Shown in pieces: positions 54,080 to 61,629 of a DNA stretch of 64,000 nucleotides. A program made the translations under genes and the position numbers. The stretch is from Streptomyces sp. NRRL F-6676 (GTDB lineage: Bacteria; Actinomycetota; Actinomycetes; Streptomycetales; Streptomycetaceae). The first letter of the stretch is position 1; every line of letters begins with the position of its first letter. The stretch spans positions 186,001 through 250,000 of the forward strand of contig NZ_JOHS01000008.1 in assembly GCF_000725625.1 (NCBI RefSeq), in the 5' to 3' direction. The notes beneath the pieces are model-generated. The model did no database searches. It was not told the DNA's origin and saw nothing but the letters and a program-made list of their open reading frames with translations.

Positions 54080-54666
54080 CACGGATGGATCTCCTTCCCG
54101 TCCCGCACCCGGTACGCGGCCACCTGGTCCGCGAACTCCGCGAGGTCGTCCGCGACGAAGCGGGTGGCGTCGGCCGGGATCACCAGCGCGCGCCCGGACA
54201 CCGCGAGGGTCTCCCCGCGCGGCAGATACACCTTGCGCCGGCGCCGCCGCGACCCCGGCACCACCGCGTCCCGCGCCGAGACCCGGAAGCCCACGACCCG
54301 TCCGCCGACCCCGCCCTCGACCACCACGTCCAGCACCACCCCGACCTCCGCGCCGGTGTCCGTGAGGACCCGCGCGCCCAGCACCCGCCCGCGTGCCGCC
54401 TCCTTGCGCGCCACCACCGCGGCCGGCTCGGCGAGCACCTCCCGGCCGCGGATCATCACCGCGTGCGGGCCGAGCGCGTGCACCGCCGTCCACGGCAGAC
54501 TCTGCCGCAGCGGCCCCGCCAGCAGCCCCCGGCCGCTGAGCGTGAACCCCGTGACCCGTCCGGCCGGGCCGTCGAAGACCGTGTCCTTCACCTGGGCGAC
54601 GACGTCCCCGCCCAGCGTCACCACCGGGCGCCCGGACAGCCGTCCCGCCTCCATCAGCGCGCTCAT
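54079..54666 (-). CDS. PRC-barrel domain protein with basic linker
   Basis: A 195-residue protein with two PRC-barrel-like units (about 12-75, 90-165), an internal basic stretch (PGSRRRRRKVYLP), and an end resembling VADDLAEFADQVAAYR. It is homologous in layout to the following gene and probably arose by duplication. Its ATG overlaps the stop of a small membrane peptide gene by 4 bp (ATGA at 54663-54666). Confidence 0.82.
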   Translation of the reverse strand: MSALMEAGRLSGRPVVTLGGDVVAQVKDTVFDGPAGRVTGFTLSGRGLLAGPLRQSLPWTAVHALGPHAVMIRGREVLAEPAAVVARKEAARGRVLGARVLTDTGAEVGVVLDVVVEGGVGGRVVGFRVSARDAVVPGSRRRRRKVYLPRGETLAVSGRALVIPADATRFVADDLAEFADQVAAYRVRDGKEIHP

Positions 54667-54809
54667 CGCACGCCCCACCTCCCGCCCCGGCGCCCCCGCT
54701 GCACGGCGATGACGGTCCCCGACCGCCGGCTCGCCTGCAACCACAGGAGGAGCCCGGAGAGCACCGCCACGGCCACGACCGCGACGACCAGCCACACCCA
54801 CCAGCCCAT
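54663..54809 (-). CDS. 48-residue single-pass membrane peptide
   Basis: A 48-residue peptide starting ATG at 54809, preceded by GAGGAAGG at 5 bp, a strong site. It has one transmembrane helix (WWVWLVVAVVAVAVLSGLLL, residues 3-22) and a basic C-terminal tail (RGRRGGRWGVR). Its TGA overlaps the ATG of the PRC gene by 4 bp, so it is the first gene of a coupled triple (membrane peptide, PRC, PRC). It could anchor the PRC proteins to the membrane (inference). Confidence 0.78.
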   Translation of the reverse strand: MGWWVWLVVAVVAVAVLSGLLLWLQASRRSGTVIAVQRGRRGGRWGVR

Positions 54810-54944
54810 CGCGCACCTTCCTCACCCCGGCCCGGCACCCGCCGGCCGGACGCGTCACAGTGCGTCTGCCCCGCCCGGGCCGCCCGATGCGCCACGGGCG
54901 CGGCACGCCGTGCCAGGACGTGACGTACGCGGCATTTCCGGTGG

Positions 54945-54969
54945 GACTGCACCGCCGATCGCTGGGTAC
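54945..54969 (+). promoter_or_regulatory. Sigma-B-type promoter for the RsbW-like gene
   Basis: GACT (54945-54948), 15 bp, GGGTAC (54964-54969), an exact fit to GNNT-N14-16-GGGTAC; the leader to the ATG at 55040 would be about 64 nt. Confidence 0.6.
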
Positions 54970-55039
54970 GAGCACTCGTGCGGCGCCTGTGGACGCGGGT
55001 GCCGCACGGCACGGAACAGGCCCGGCGAGAGAGAACCGA

Positions 55040-55492
55040 ATGACCGAGTACCTGGACGGAGCGGTGATACCGACTGACTTCGACATGCCCGTCGAGCCGC
55101 TGCGACGGGCCGCGCACTACTCGGGAGAACCGGGCTCCATCGCCGAGGCCCGGACCTTCGCGGAACAGTTCCTCGGACAGCTCCGCTCCGAATGGTGCGC
55201 ACCGGTCGACAAACGGGCGGTCGGCGACCTGCTCCTGGTGGTGAGCGAGCTCGTCACCAACGCGGACCGGCACAGCCACGGCCCGTACATCCTCGAACTG
55301 GAGGGCACCGACTCCGACGTGACCGTCGCGGTCTACGACAGCAGCGCCGCCCTGCCCCGCCGCTTCCCCCGGGACCCCGCACGCGTGGGCATGCACGGAC
55401 TGGAGATCGTGCACGCCGTCGCCGCCCGGGTGACCGCGGAACGGGTCCCGGTCGGAAAGTGCGTCAGGGCCGTCGTCGCACTGCGCCGTTGA
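55040..55492 (+). CDS. RsbW-like ATP-binding protein (HATPase_c_2)
   Basis: A 150-residue single-domain histidine-kinase-type ATPase of the anti-sigma-factor/RsbW group abundant in Streptomyces. The N box ELVTNADRHS (about residues 71-80) and G1-like GMHGLEIV (about 120) are present. Such proteins bind or phosphorylate anti-anti-sigma factors and hold sigma factors inactive. A sigma-B-type promoter precedes it and a SigB-type sigma gene lies 1.9 kb downstream, so a partner-switching module is likely. The ATG at 55040 follows GAGAGA. Confidence 0.87.
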   Translation: MTEYLDGAVIPTDFDMPVEPLRRAAHYSGEPGSIAEARTFAEQFLGQLRSEWCAPVDKRAVGDLLLVVSELVTNADRHSHGPYILELEGTDSDVTVAVYDSSAALPRRFPRDPARVGMHGLEIVHAVAARVTAERVPVGKCVRAVVALRR

Positions 55493-55578
55493 TCGGACCA
55501 CCCGACCGTCCGACCAGTATGCTCACGTCGTCGACACGAGGCGCCGGCACAGGGCGCCGGCCGTCCGAGGGAGTGAGC

Positions 55579-56817
55579 GTGGCGGACCGTCCGCTGCCGC
55601 ACGGCGGATTACGGGTGGGCACGGCGGATCCCGTGTGGGTACTGGACCCCACAGCCGCCCTGCTGCTGGTCGAGGACGACGCCGGGGACGCCTTGCTGGT
55701 GCGCGAGACGCTCGCCGACAGCGGGCTGTCGATGGACGTCACCTGGTGCAGGACCCTCGCCGAGGCGCGCGCCTTCCTCGAACGTCGCCGTCCCGCGCCC
55801 GTGTGCGTCCTGCTCGACCTGCACCTGCCGGACACCCAGGGCCTGGACGCCGTACGGCTCGTGCGCGAGGACCACCCCGCGGCCGCCGTCGTGGTGCTCA
55901 CCGGGCTCGCCGAGAACGAGGCCGGGCTCGCCGCGGTCGCCGCGGGCGCCCAGGACTTCCTCGCCAAGGACGGCCTCGGCCCGGAGGCCCTCGGCCGCGC
56001 CGTGCGCTACGCCCTGCAACGCAAACAGGTCGAACGCTCCGCCGCCGAGGTCCAGGCCGGCCGGCTGCTCGCCCGGGAGAACGCCCGGCTGGAGCGCGGG
56101 CTGCTGCCCGTCCCGCTGCTCCGCTCCGACCGGCTGAAGGTCTTCTCCCGCTACAGCCCCGGCCGAGACCACGCGCTGCTCGGCGGGGACTTCTTCGACG
56201 TCGTGGAGACCGCCGACGGCACCCTGCACGCCGTCATCGGAGACGTCTCCGGGCACGGCGCCGTCGAGGCCGCCCTCGGGGTGTGCCTGCGCGTGGCCTG
56301 GCGGGCCGCCGTGCTCACCGGCTGCGTCGGCATCGAACTGGTCCGGCTCCTGGAGGAGATCCTGTGCGCCGAGCGCGGCCAGGAGTACCTCTTCGCCACG
56401 GTGACCGTGCTGCGGCTCGACGCGGACCACCGCCGGCTGCACACCCTCCGCGCCGGACACCCCGGGCTGCTGGTGCGCACCGGCACCGGCATGGAACTCC
56501 ACGAACCGGCGCCGGGCCCCGCGCTCGGCGTGGTCCCCGGGTACGTCCACTGGCCGGAGACGGCCCGGCCCGCCGCGGACATCGAGGCGGTGACGCTGTT
56601 CACCGACGGCCTCTTCGAGGGCGTCGTCGCCCCCGGCCGGCGGCTGGGCGAGGACGGGCTGCTCGCCGTGGCCCGCTCCCACGCCGGGCTGCGCGGCCGC
56701 GCCTTCGTCGACGCCGTCGTCGAAGAGGTCGCCACCCGCACCGCCGACCACGGCGGCCTCGCCGACGACGTGGCCGTCCTGCATCTGACGAAGAGCACCG
56801 AAGGAGCACGTCCGTGA
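55579..56817 (+). CDS. Response regulator-PP2C (SpoIIE/RsbU-like) phosphatase
   Basis: A 412-residue protein: receiver domain (about 25-140; acidic pocket VEDD and phospho-acceptor Asp80 in LLDLHLP, Lys in FLAKDGL) linked by a coil to a SpoIIE-type PP2C domain (about 190-408) with intact metal ligands: GGDFFD, GDVSGHG, FTDGLFEG and ADDVAVL. It should dephosphorylate an anti-anti-sigma factor in response to a kinase signal. The GTG at 55579 is set by GAGGGAG; a longer reading at 55519 is possible. It overlaps the next response regulator by 4 bp (GTGA). Confidence 0.9.
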   Translation: MADRPLPHGGLRVGTADPVWVLDPTAALLLVEDDAGDALLVRETLADSGLSMDVTWCRTLAEARAFLERRRPAPVCVLLDLHLPDTQGLDAVRLVREDHPAAAVVVLTGLAENEAGLAAVAAGAQDFLAKDGLGPEALGRAVRYALQRKQVERSAAEVQAGRLLARENARLERGLLPVPLLRSDRLKVFSRYSPGRDHALLGGDFFDVVETADGTLHAVIGDVSGHGAVEAALGVCLRVAWRAAVLTGCVGIELVRLLEEILCAERGQEYLFATVTVLRLDADHRRLHTLRAGHPGLLVRTGTGMELHEPAPGPALGVVPGYVHWPETARPAADIEAVTLFTDGLFEGVVAPGRRLGEDGLLAVARSHAGLRGRAFVDAVVEEVATRTADHGGLADDVAVLHLTKSTEGARP

Positions 56818-57254
56818 CCGCACCCGTCGAACCCATCCAGGTCCTGCTCGTCGAGGACGACCCCGGCGACGAGCTGATGACCCGTGAGGCGTTCGAGGAC
56901 AACAAGATCAACAACACGCTGCACGTCGTCCGGGACGGCCAGGAGGCACTCGACTTCCTCTACCGCGACGGCGCGTACGGCGACGCGCCCCGCCCGGACC
57001 TCATCCTGCTCGACCTCAACCTGCCCAAGTACGACGGCCGGCAGGTGCTCCAGCGGATCAAGTCCGACGAGGAGCTCGCCCACATCCCCGTCGTGGTCCT
57101 CACCACCTCCTCCGCCGAGGAGGACATCCTGCGCAGCTACCGGCTGCACGCCAACGCCTACGTCACCAAGCCGGTCGACCTCAACCAGTTCATCGCGGCG
57201 GTGCGGCAGATCGACGAGTTCTTCGTGTCGGTGGTGAAGCTGCCGCGGAACTGA
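56814..57254 (+). CDS. Single-domain response regulator
   Basis: A 146-residue CheY-like receiver of the Rcp1 type, with VEDD at residues 13-16, phospho-acceptor Asp67 (LLDLNLPKYDG), Thr/Ser (LTTSSAEED) and Lys119 (YVTKPVD). It has no output domain, so it acts through protein binding. It starts at a GTG that overlaps the PP2C stop; AAGGAG precedes it. No histidine kinase is encoded nearby; the sensor is elsewhere. A hairpin follows. Confidence 0.92.
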   Translation: MTAPVEPIQVLLVEDDPGDELMTREAFEDNKINNTLHVVRDGQEALDFLYRDGAYGDAPRPDLILLDLNLPKYDGRQVLQRIKSDEELAHIPVVVLTTSSAEEDILRSYRLHANAYVTKPVDLNQFIAAVRQIDEFFVSVVKLPRN

Positions 57255-57276
57255 CGTCGGCGGACGCGCATGCGCA

Positions 57277-57333
57277 CGCGGGTGGTGCCGGCCCCTCACC
57301 TCGACGATCGGTGAGGAACCGGCACCACCCGCG
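57277..57333. terminator. Long bidirectional hairpin terminator
   Basis: Arms 57277-57300 and 57310-57333 (24 nt each) pair with only a 2-nt internal mismatch around a 9-nt loop (CGCGGGTGGTGCCGG, then CCTCACC). It lies between the response regulator and the convergent sigma gene. Confidence 0.88.
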
Positions 57334-57385
57334 CGTAACGGCGTCCCTGTGAGCGCTCCCCGTCGGACGGACTCGAACGCCTCCG

Positions 57386-58273
57386 TCAGGCGGACTCGAC
57401 CCGCTCGACGTCGGCCAGCATCCCGGTGCGCAGCTGCTCGATGATCCGCTTGATCAGCCGCGAGACGTGCATCTGCGAGCAGCCCAGCTGCGCGCCGATG
57501 TCGGCCTGCGTGGCCTCCTCGACGAACCGCATGTGGATGATCCGGCGGTCGCGCTCGCTCAGCTCCGCGACCAGCGGGGCCAGCGTGTGGAAGTCCTCGA
57601 CGAGGCCCATCGCCTCGTCCTCCTCGCCGATGAAGTCCGCCAGCACGGCCTCGCCGTCCTGGTCCTCACCGGAGAGGGCGGCGTCCAGCGAGGAGGAGTT
57701 GTAGCCGTTGGCCGCGATCTGGGCCTCGACGACATCCTTCTCGGGCAGGTTCATCAGCGTGGCCAGCTCGGCGACGGTCGGGTCGCGGTCCAGCCGGCTG
57801 GACAGCTCCTCGCGCGCCTTGGCCAGCTCCACGCGCAGCTCCTGGAGCCGGCGCGGCACGTGCACGGCCCATGTCGTGTCGCGGAAGAACCGCTTGATCT
57901 CGCCGACGATGTACGGCAGCGCGAACGAGGTGAACTCCACCTCGCGGGAGATCTCGAACCGGTCGATCGCCTTGATCAGACCGATCATGCCGACCTGGAC
58001 GATGTCCTCCATGTCGTCACCGCGGTTGCGGAAGCGCCCCGCCGCGAACCGCACGAGCGACATGTTCATCTCGATCAGCGTGTTGCGCGCGTACTGGTAC
58101 TCGTGCGTGCCCTCCTCCAGCGTGTGCAGGCGCTGGAAGAACTGGCGGGACAGCTCCCGTGCGTCACGGGGGGCCACCGCACGCGGTTCGACGACGGTGG
58201 GCAGCGGGTCCTCACCAGTCGCGGTGCCGATCGTGCTCGCGGCGACCGTCGGCCTGCTCATGGCGGTTTCCAT
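57386..58273 (-). CDS. SigB/SigF-family RNA polymerase sigma factor
   Basis: A 295-residue stress-type sigma factor: region 2 (about 60-130, RFAAGRFRNRGDDMEDIVQVGMIGLIKAIDRFE and FTSFALPYIVGEIKRFFRD), region 3 (about 135-215) and region 4 (about 240-290, LSERDRRIIHMRFVEEATQADIGAQLGCSQMHVSRLIKRI). In Streptomyces such factors recognise GNNT-N14-16-GGGTAC promoters. It is separated from a DUF2550-like gene. GGAGAGG precedes the ATG at 58273. Regulators 55040-57254 probably control it or a paralogue. Confidence 0.93.
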   Translation of the reverse strand: METAMSRPTVAASTIGTATGEDPLPTVVEPRAVAPRDARELSRQFFQRLHTLEEGTHEYQYARNTLIEMNMSLVRFAAGRFRNRGDDMEDIVQVGMIGLIKAIDRFEISREVEFTSFALPYIVGEIKRFFRDTTWAVHVPRRLQELRVELAKAREELSSRLDRDPTVAELATLMNLPEKDVVEAQIAANGYNSSSLDAALSGEDQDGEAVLADFIGEEDEAMGLVEDFHTLAPLVAELSERDRRIIHMRFVEEATQADIGAQLGCSQMHVSRLIKRIIEQLRTGMLADVERVESA

Positions 58274-58410
58274 TACTACCTCTCCCACGGAACTCGAACT
58301 TTCGGCTCTGACCGGGCGTGTCCAAAGCGTCGTGTCAGCGCGAATACCCGGGATCCCGGATCGCATGTCCCCCACGCGAAAAATTTTTCCGGCGCGCTCT
58401 CGGCAGCGGG

Positions 58411-58803
58411 CTACGCGCTCTCCAGAGCCTTGATCACGCGGTCCAGATCCTCCGGCATGACCGCGATCAGGATCTCCCCGTCGGACGACACGCACCGCAC
58501 GATCCGGGACCCCGGATTGATACTGACCGCCTCCCGCAGCGAGGGCGTGCGGACCCCGGCCTGCCGCAGCCCGCCCGGCAACGCCACCTCCCGGCTGCCG
58601 AACGCGGGCTTCCAGACGAGAGGACCGACGCCTCCCACGGCCAGCCGCCCCGCCTTCCACCGAGCCCTCCGGCCCGGCCACCTCACCATGCACGGCACCC
58701 CGACGGACTCCCCACCGGCCACCGCGTCCGCCCGCCGCCGCTTCCGGCGCACCAGCCACCCGACGAGAACCGCGGCTCCGACAGAAAGCACGATGTCGAT
58801 CAC
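58411..58803 (-). CDS. DUF2550-like membrane-anchored protein
   Basis: A 130-residue protein with an N-terminal membrane helix (VIDIVLSVGAAVLVGWLV) followed by basic residues and a beta-rich domain (CMVRWPGRRARWKAGRLAVGG, LREAVSINPGSRIVRCVSSDGEILIAVMPEDLDRVIKALES). The layout resembles DUF2550 proteins, which have no known function. The GTG at 58803 is the last good start before the membrane helix. It is upstream of the sigma gene by 137 bp. Confidence 0.68.
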   Translation of the reverse strand: MIDIVLSVGAAVLVGWLVRRKRRRADAVAGGESVGVPCMVRWPGRRARWKAGRLAVGGVGPLVWKPAFGSREVALPGGLRQAGVRTPSLREAVSINPGSRIVRCVSSDGEILIAVMPEDLDRVIKALESA

Positions 58804-58998
58804 CCGGGCATTCAAGCATCTTCCCGAGCCGCACCGGCGGGGGCGATGCACAACGGCTGGTGGGCTTCGGGCCGGCAGCACGTCCCGCCCGGGCCCGTCT
58901 CCGCTCCCGGGCGGAACCGGGCTTTCGCGTCGGTCGACTTCTCCCAGGGCGGAACGCCGCCGGGTTCCCTCGGCGGCGGGCGTCCCTAGGGTGGGAGG

Positions 58999-59391
58999 AT
59001 GCAGCCGATGAGCCCTCGTGCCGCCCAACAGGTCCGTGTTCTTCCCCTTCGTTCCGTGCCCGCCTCGGTGGCGCCGGATGCCCCGGTGCGGGCGCCCGGC
59101 GGGCGGGAGCCGTTGTGGCGGGATCTCGTCGGGGGTGTGCTGCGGCGGGAGCGGCTCGCACAGGAGCGGACGCTCAAGGACGTGGCCGAGGCGGCGCGGA
59201 TCTCGATGCCGTACCTGTCCGAGCTGGAGCGCGGCCGCAAGGAGGCCTCCTCGGAGGTGCTCGCGGCCGCCGCCCGGGCCCTCGGGCTCGGGCTCGGTGA
59301 CCTGCTCTCCCTGGCGCAGAGCGAGCTGAACCGGTACCCCCGGTCCGCGGCGCCGACCGCCTCCCACGGCGGTCTCTGCCTGGCCGCCTGA
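58999..59391 (+). CDS. popR: PopR-like XRE activator with LAA degron
   Basis: A 130-residue XRE-type helix-turn-helix protein (LAQERTLKDVAEAARISMPYLSELERGRKEASSEVLAAAARALGL, residues 50-95 roughly) of the PopR/ClgR group, activators of clp protease genes. It ends in GGLCLAA; in S. lividans PopR, the two C-terminal Ala are required for degradation by ClpP1P2. The gene converges with clpP4-clpP3, its known target. This strongly supports identification as popR rather than clgR. Confidence 0.85.
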   Translation: MQPMSPRAAQQVRVLPLRSVPASVAPDAPVRAPGGREPLWRDLVGGVLRRERLAQERTLKDVAEAARISMPYLSELERGRKEASSEVLAAAARALGLGLGDLLSLAQSELNRYPRSAAPTASHGGLCLAA

Positions 59392-59400
59392 GCCGACGCA

Positions 59401-59447
59401 CGGCAGCGCCCCCGCCCGGACGGCGTCCGGTGGCGGGGGCGCTGCCG
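59401..59447. terminator. Bidirectional terminator between popR and clpP4
   Basis: Perfect 16-bp arms CGGCAGCGCCCCCGCC (59401-59416) and complement (59432-59447), plus an inner 5-bp stem CGGAC/GTCCG in the 15-nt loop. Confidence 0.9.
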
Positions 59448-59456
59448 CGAGGGCCG

Positions 59457-60065
59457 TCAGACGGAGACCAGCCTGCGGCTCAGTACCTCGTCGGCCAGCC
59501 CGTAGGCGACCGCCTCTTCCGCGGTGAAGATCTTGTCCCGGTCCATGTCCGCCCGCAGCGTCGCGACGTCGTGGTGAGTGTGCCGGGAGAGCACCTCCTC
59601 CACCTGGGAGCGGATCCGCACCATCTCCTTGGCCCGCACGGAGAGGTCCGAGACCGTGCCCTGCGACCCGCCCGAGGCCGGCTGCCCCAGCAGCACCCGC
59701 GCGTGTTCCAGGACGAACCGCCGCCCCGGATCGCCGCCCGCGAGCAGCACCGCCGCCGTCGACGCCGCCTGCCCGACGCAGAACGTGGAGATCGGCGCCC
59801 GCACGAACGTCATCGTGTCGTAGATCGCCATGAGGGAGGTGAAGGAGCCGCCGGGGGAGTTGAGGTAGACCGAGATCTCCTGCTCCGGGTTGGCGGACTC
59901 CAGGTGCAGCAGCTGCGCGATCACCACATTGGCGACCCCGTCGTCGATCTCCGTGCCCAGGAAGACGATCCGCTCGCTGAGCAGCCGGCTGAAGACGTCG
60001 TACGAGCGCTCGCCCTGCGCGGTCCGCTCGACGACGTACGGCACCGTGTACGAACCCATGATCAC
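59457..60065 (-). CDS. clpP4: ClpP4, ClpP-family subunit lacking the catalytic His
   Basis: A 202-residue ClpP homologue, second gene of clpP3-clpP4. The Ser nucleophile is present ([11 protein letters not shown]) and the Asp (DMDRDKIF), but the catalytic His in the usual HQPxxG is Gly ([13 protein letters not shown] codon checked in the DNA). It probably cannot form the triad and may serve as a structural ring partner for ClpP3. The GTG at 60065 overlaps the clpP3 stop (GTGA); an ATG at 60059 is an alternative start. Confidence 0.93.
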   Translation of the reverse strand: MIMGSYTVPYVVERTAQGERSYDVFSRLLSERIVFLGTEIDDGVANVVIAQLLHLESANPEQEISVYLNSPGGSFTSLMAIYDTMTFVRAPISTFCVGQAASTAAVLLAGGDPGRRFVLEHARVLLGQPASGGSQGTVSDLSVRAKEMVRIRSQVEEVLSRHTHHDVATLRADMDRDKIFTAEEAVAYGLADEVLSRRLVSV

Positions 60066-60700
60066 AACCCCATCTTCCGGCGCGAGGCGGCCGGGCGGAC
60101 GTCGGCGAGCGACTCCACCACCCGGTCCACGATTCCGTACTCCCTGGCCTGCTCGGCGGTGAACCAGCGGTCCCGGTCGCCGTCGCGGGAGATCGTCTCC
60201 TCGCTCTGGCCGGTGTGCTCGGCGGTGATCCGCTCGATGGCCTTCTTGGTGAACTCCAGGTTCTCCGCCTGGATCTCGATGTCCGCCGTGGTCCCGCCGA
60301 TCCCGGCCGACGGCTGGTGCATCATGATCCGCGCGTTCGGCAGCGCCAGCCGCTTGCCGGGCGCGCCGACGGTCAGCAGGAACTGGCCCATGCTGGCCGC
60401 GAAGCCCATCACCAGCGTCGAGACGTCGTTGGGGATCAGCCGCATGGTGTCGTAGATGGCCAGCCCGGCCGTGACCGAGCCGCCCGGGCTGTTGATGTAG
60501 AGACCGATGTCGGTGCGCGGGTCCTCCGCGGACAGCAGGAGCAGCTGCGCGCAGATCCGGTTGGCGGAGACCTCGTCGACCTGGGTCCCCAGGAAGACGA
60601 TCCGCTGGTTGAGCAGCTGCGCGGCGAGCTGGTCGTCGAAGCGGTTCGGCGGGGTGTCGCCCTCCCCGGCGCGGGGCGCGAACGTGAGCGGTGGAGCCAT
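60062..60700 (-). CDS. clpP3: ClpP3, ATP-dependent Clp protease proteolytic subunit
   Basis: A 212-residue ClpP with the full triad: Ser in [11 protein letters not shown], His in IMMHQPSAG, and Asp in DGDRDRWF. Together with ClpP4 it forms the alternative ClpP system of Streptomyces, induced when ClpP1P2 fails, because PopR then escapes degradation. A 30-residue N-terminal lead ([22 protein letters not shown]) precedes the core. The ATG at 60700 lies 81 bp from the palindrome at 60781. Confidence 0.95.
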   Translation of the reverse strand: MAPPLTFAPRAGEGDTPPNRFDDQLAAQLLNQRIVFLGTQVDEVSANRICAQLLLLSAEDPRTDIGLYINSPGGSVTAGLAIYDTMRLIPNDVSTLVMGFAASMGQFLLTVGAPGKRLALPNARIMMHQPSAGIGGTTADIEIQAENLEFTKKAIERITAEHTGQSEETISRDGDRDRWFTAEQAREYGIVDRVVESLADVRPAASRRKMGL

Positions 60701-60780
60701 GGGTCCTCCTCGGTGCGGCGTGCTCGTACTGCCTTCACTGTCGGCCGCGCGGGGCCGTCGCAGTCGCGTTCTCGGCCGTC

Positions 60781-60792
60781 GGCGAATTCGCC
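60781..60792. promoter_or_regulatory. 12-bp palindrome, candidate PopR/ClgR operator
   Basis: GGCGAATTCGCC is a perfect palindrome whose half-site TTCGCC matches the core of the known ClgR box (GTTCGC). It is 81 bp upstream of clpP3 on the divergent side. A PopR or ClgR site here would be expected. Confidence 0.5.
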
Positions 60793-60827
60793 AGGGGCAG
60801 AGCGGAGGCCGCCAGCCCCCTCGTGCG

Positions 60828-60910
60828 GCGGGCCACCGAGGAGTCGCGGCGGGCCACCGAGGAGTCGTGGCGGGCCACCGAAAAGTCGTGGCGGGCCGCC
60901 ACCGATGAGT
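60828..60910. repeat. 21-bp tandem repeat, about four units
   Basis: GCGGGCCACCGAGGAGTCGC + G (60828-60848) recurs at 60849, 60870 (two changes, AAAAG) and, partly, at 60891. The period of 21 bp equals two helical turns, so repeated protein sites would lie on one DNA face. Confidence 0.8.
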
Positions 60911-61009
60911 TTCCGGGCCGGGATCGGTCGTAGGGGGTGACGGTCCTCGTGCACGGCGAGGACGGGACGAGAACCGAAGCGCGACGGAGCGCGACCCGAG
61001 GAGGAACCC

Positions 61010-61492
61010 ATGGCCGGCGACGGATTCATCACATGTCTGTGGTTCGACGGCAAAGCGGAGGAGGCGGCCGGCTTCTACGTGTCGGTGTTCAAGAACTCCC
61101 GGCTCGGCCGCACGGTCACCTGCACCGAGAACGGCCCCGGACCCACCGGCTCGGTCCTGACCGTGGAGTTCACGGCCAACGGCCAGGAGTTCGTGGCGCT
61201 CAACGGCGGGCCGCAGTTCACCTTCAACGAGGCGGTCTCCTTCCAGGTCATGTGCGACGACCAGGAGGACGTCGACCACTACTGGAACCGGCTCACCGAG
61301 GGCGGCGGGGAGCACGGCCCCTGCGGCTGGCTCAAGGACCGGTTCGGCGTCTCCTGGCAGGTCGTCCCGCGCCGGCTCCTCGACATGGCCGCCGACCAGG
61401 ACCGGGAGAGGGCCGACCGGGTCGTACAGGTGATGCTCTCGATGTCCAAGCTGGACATCGCGCCGCTGGAGAGGGCGTACGCGGGGGAGTGA
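61010..61492 (+). CDS. VOC-family protein (PhnB/3-demethylubiquinone methyltransferase-like)
   Basis: A 160-residue protein of the PhnB/Glo_EDI_BRP_like group: FITCLWFDGKAEEAAGFYVSVFKNSRLG at the N-terminus, FTFNEAVSFQVMCDDQEDVDHYWNRLTEGG in the middle and GWLKDRFGVSWQVVP near the end. Despite the database label, methyltransferase activity is not implied. The ATG at 61010 follows GAGGAGGAAC. It is divergent from clpP3. A hairpin follows. Confidence 0.88.
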   Translation: MAGDGFITCLWFDGKAEEAAGFYVSVFKNSRLGRTVTCTENGPGPTGSVLTVEFTANGQEFVALNGGPQFTFNEAVSFQVMCDDQEDVDHYWNRLTEGGGEHGPCGWLKDRFGVSWQVVPRRLLDMAADQDRERADRVVQVMLSMSKLDIAPLERAYAGE

Positions 61493-61532
61493 GCGAACCC
61501 GGCCGCCGCGGTGCCGGCGGCCCACCAAGAGC

Positions 61533-61563
61533 GGTGCGGGCCGCTCGGGGGGCGGCCCGCACC
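61533..61563 (+). terminator. 12-bp hairpin terminator
   Basis: GGTGCGGGCCGC (61533-61544) and complement (61552-61563) around a 7-nt loop, after the first VOC gene. Confidence 0.82.
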
Positions 61564-61629
61564 CACCCTGACTAGCGTGGGACATGAGCGACGGGACCCG
61601 TCCGACACGAACCGGGAAAGGTGATCGAC

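Larger units (their letters stand above)
60701..61009. other. 309-bp divergent region between clpP3 and a VOC gene
   Basis: It holds the palindrome and 21-bp tandem repeat reported separately. Beyond these there are clpP3 promoter sequences that could not be placed precisely, and GAGGAGGAAC just before the VOC gene. An antisense reading through the repeat is open but low complexity and not counted as a gene. Confidence 0.6.

Noticed and set aside
58344..58349. GGGTAT on the - strand upstream of the SigB-type gene as an autoregulatory promoter
   Set aside because: No GNNT at 14-16 bp upstream; only a poorer match exists, so it was not listed as a promoter.
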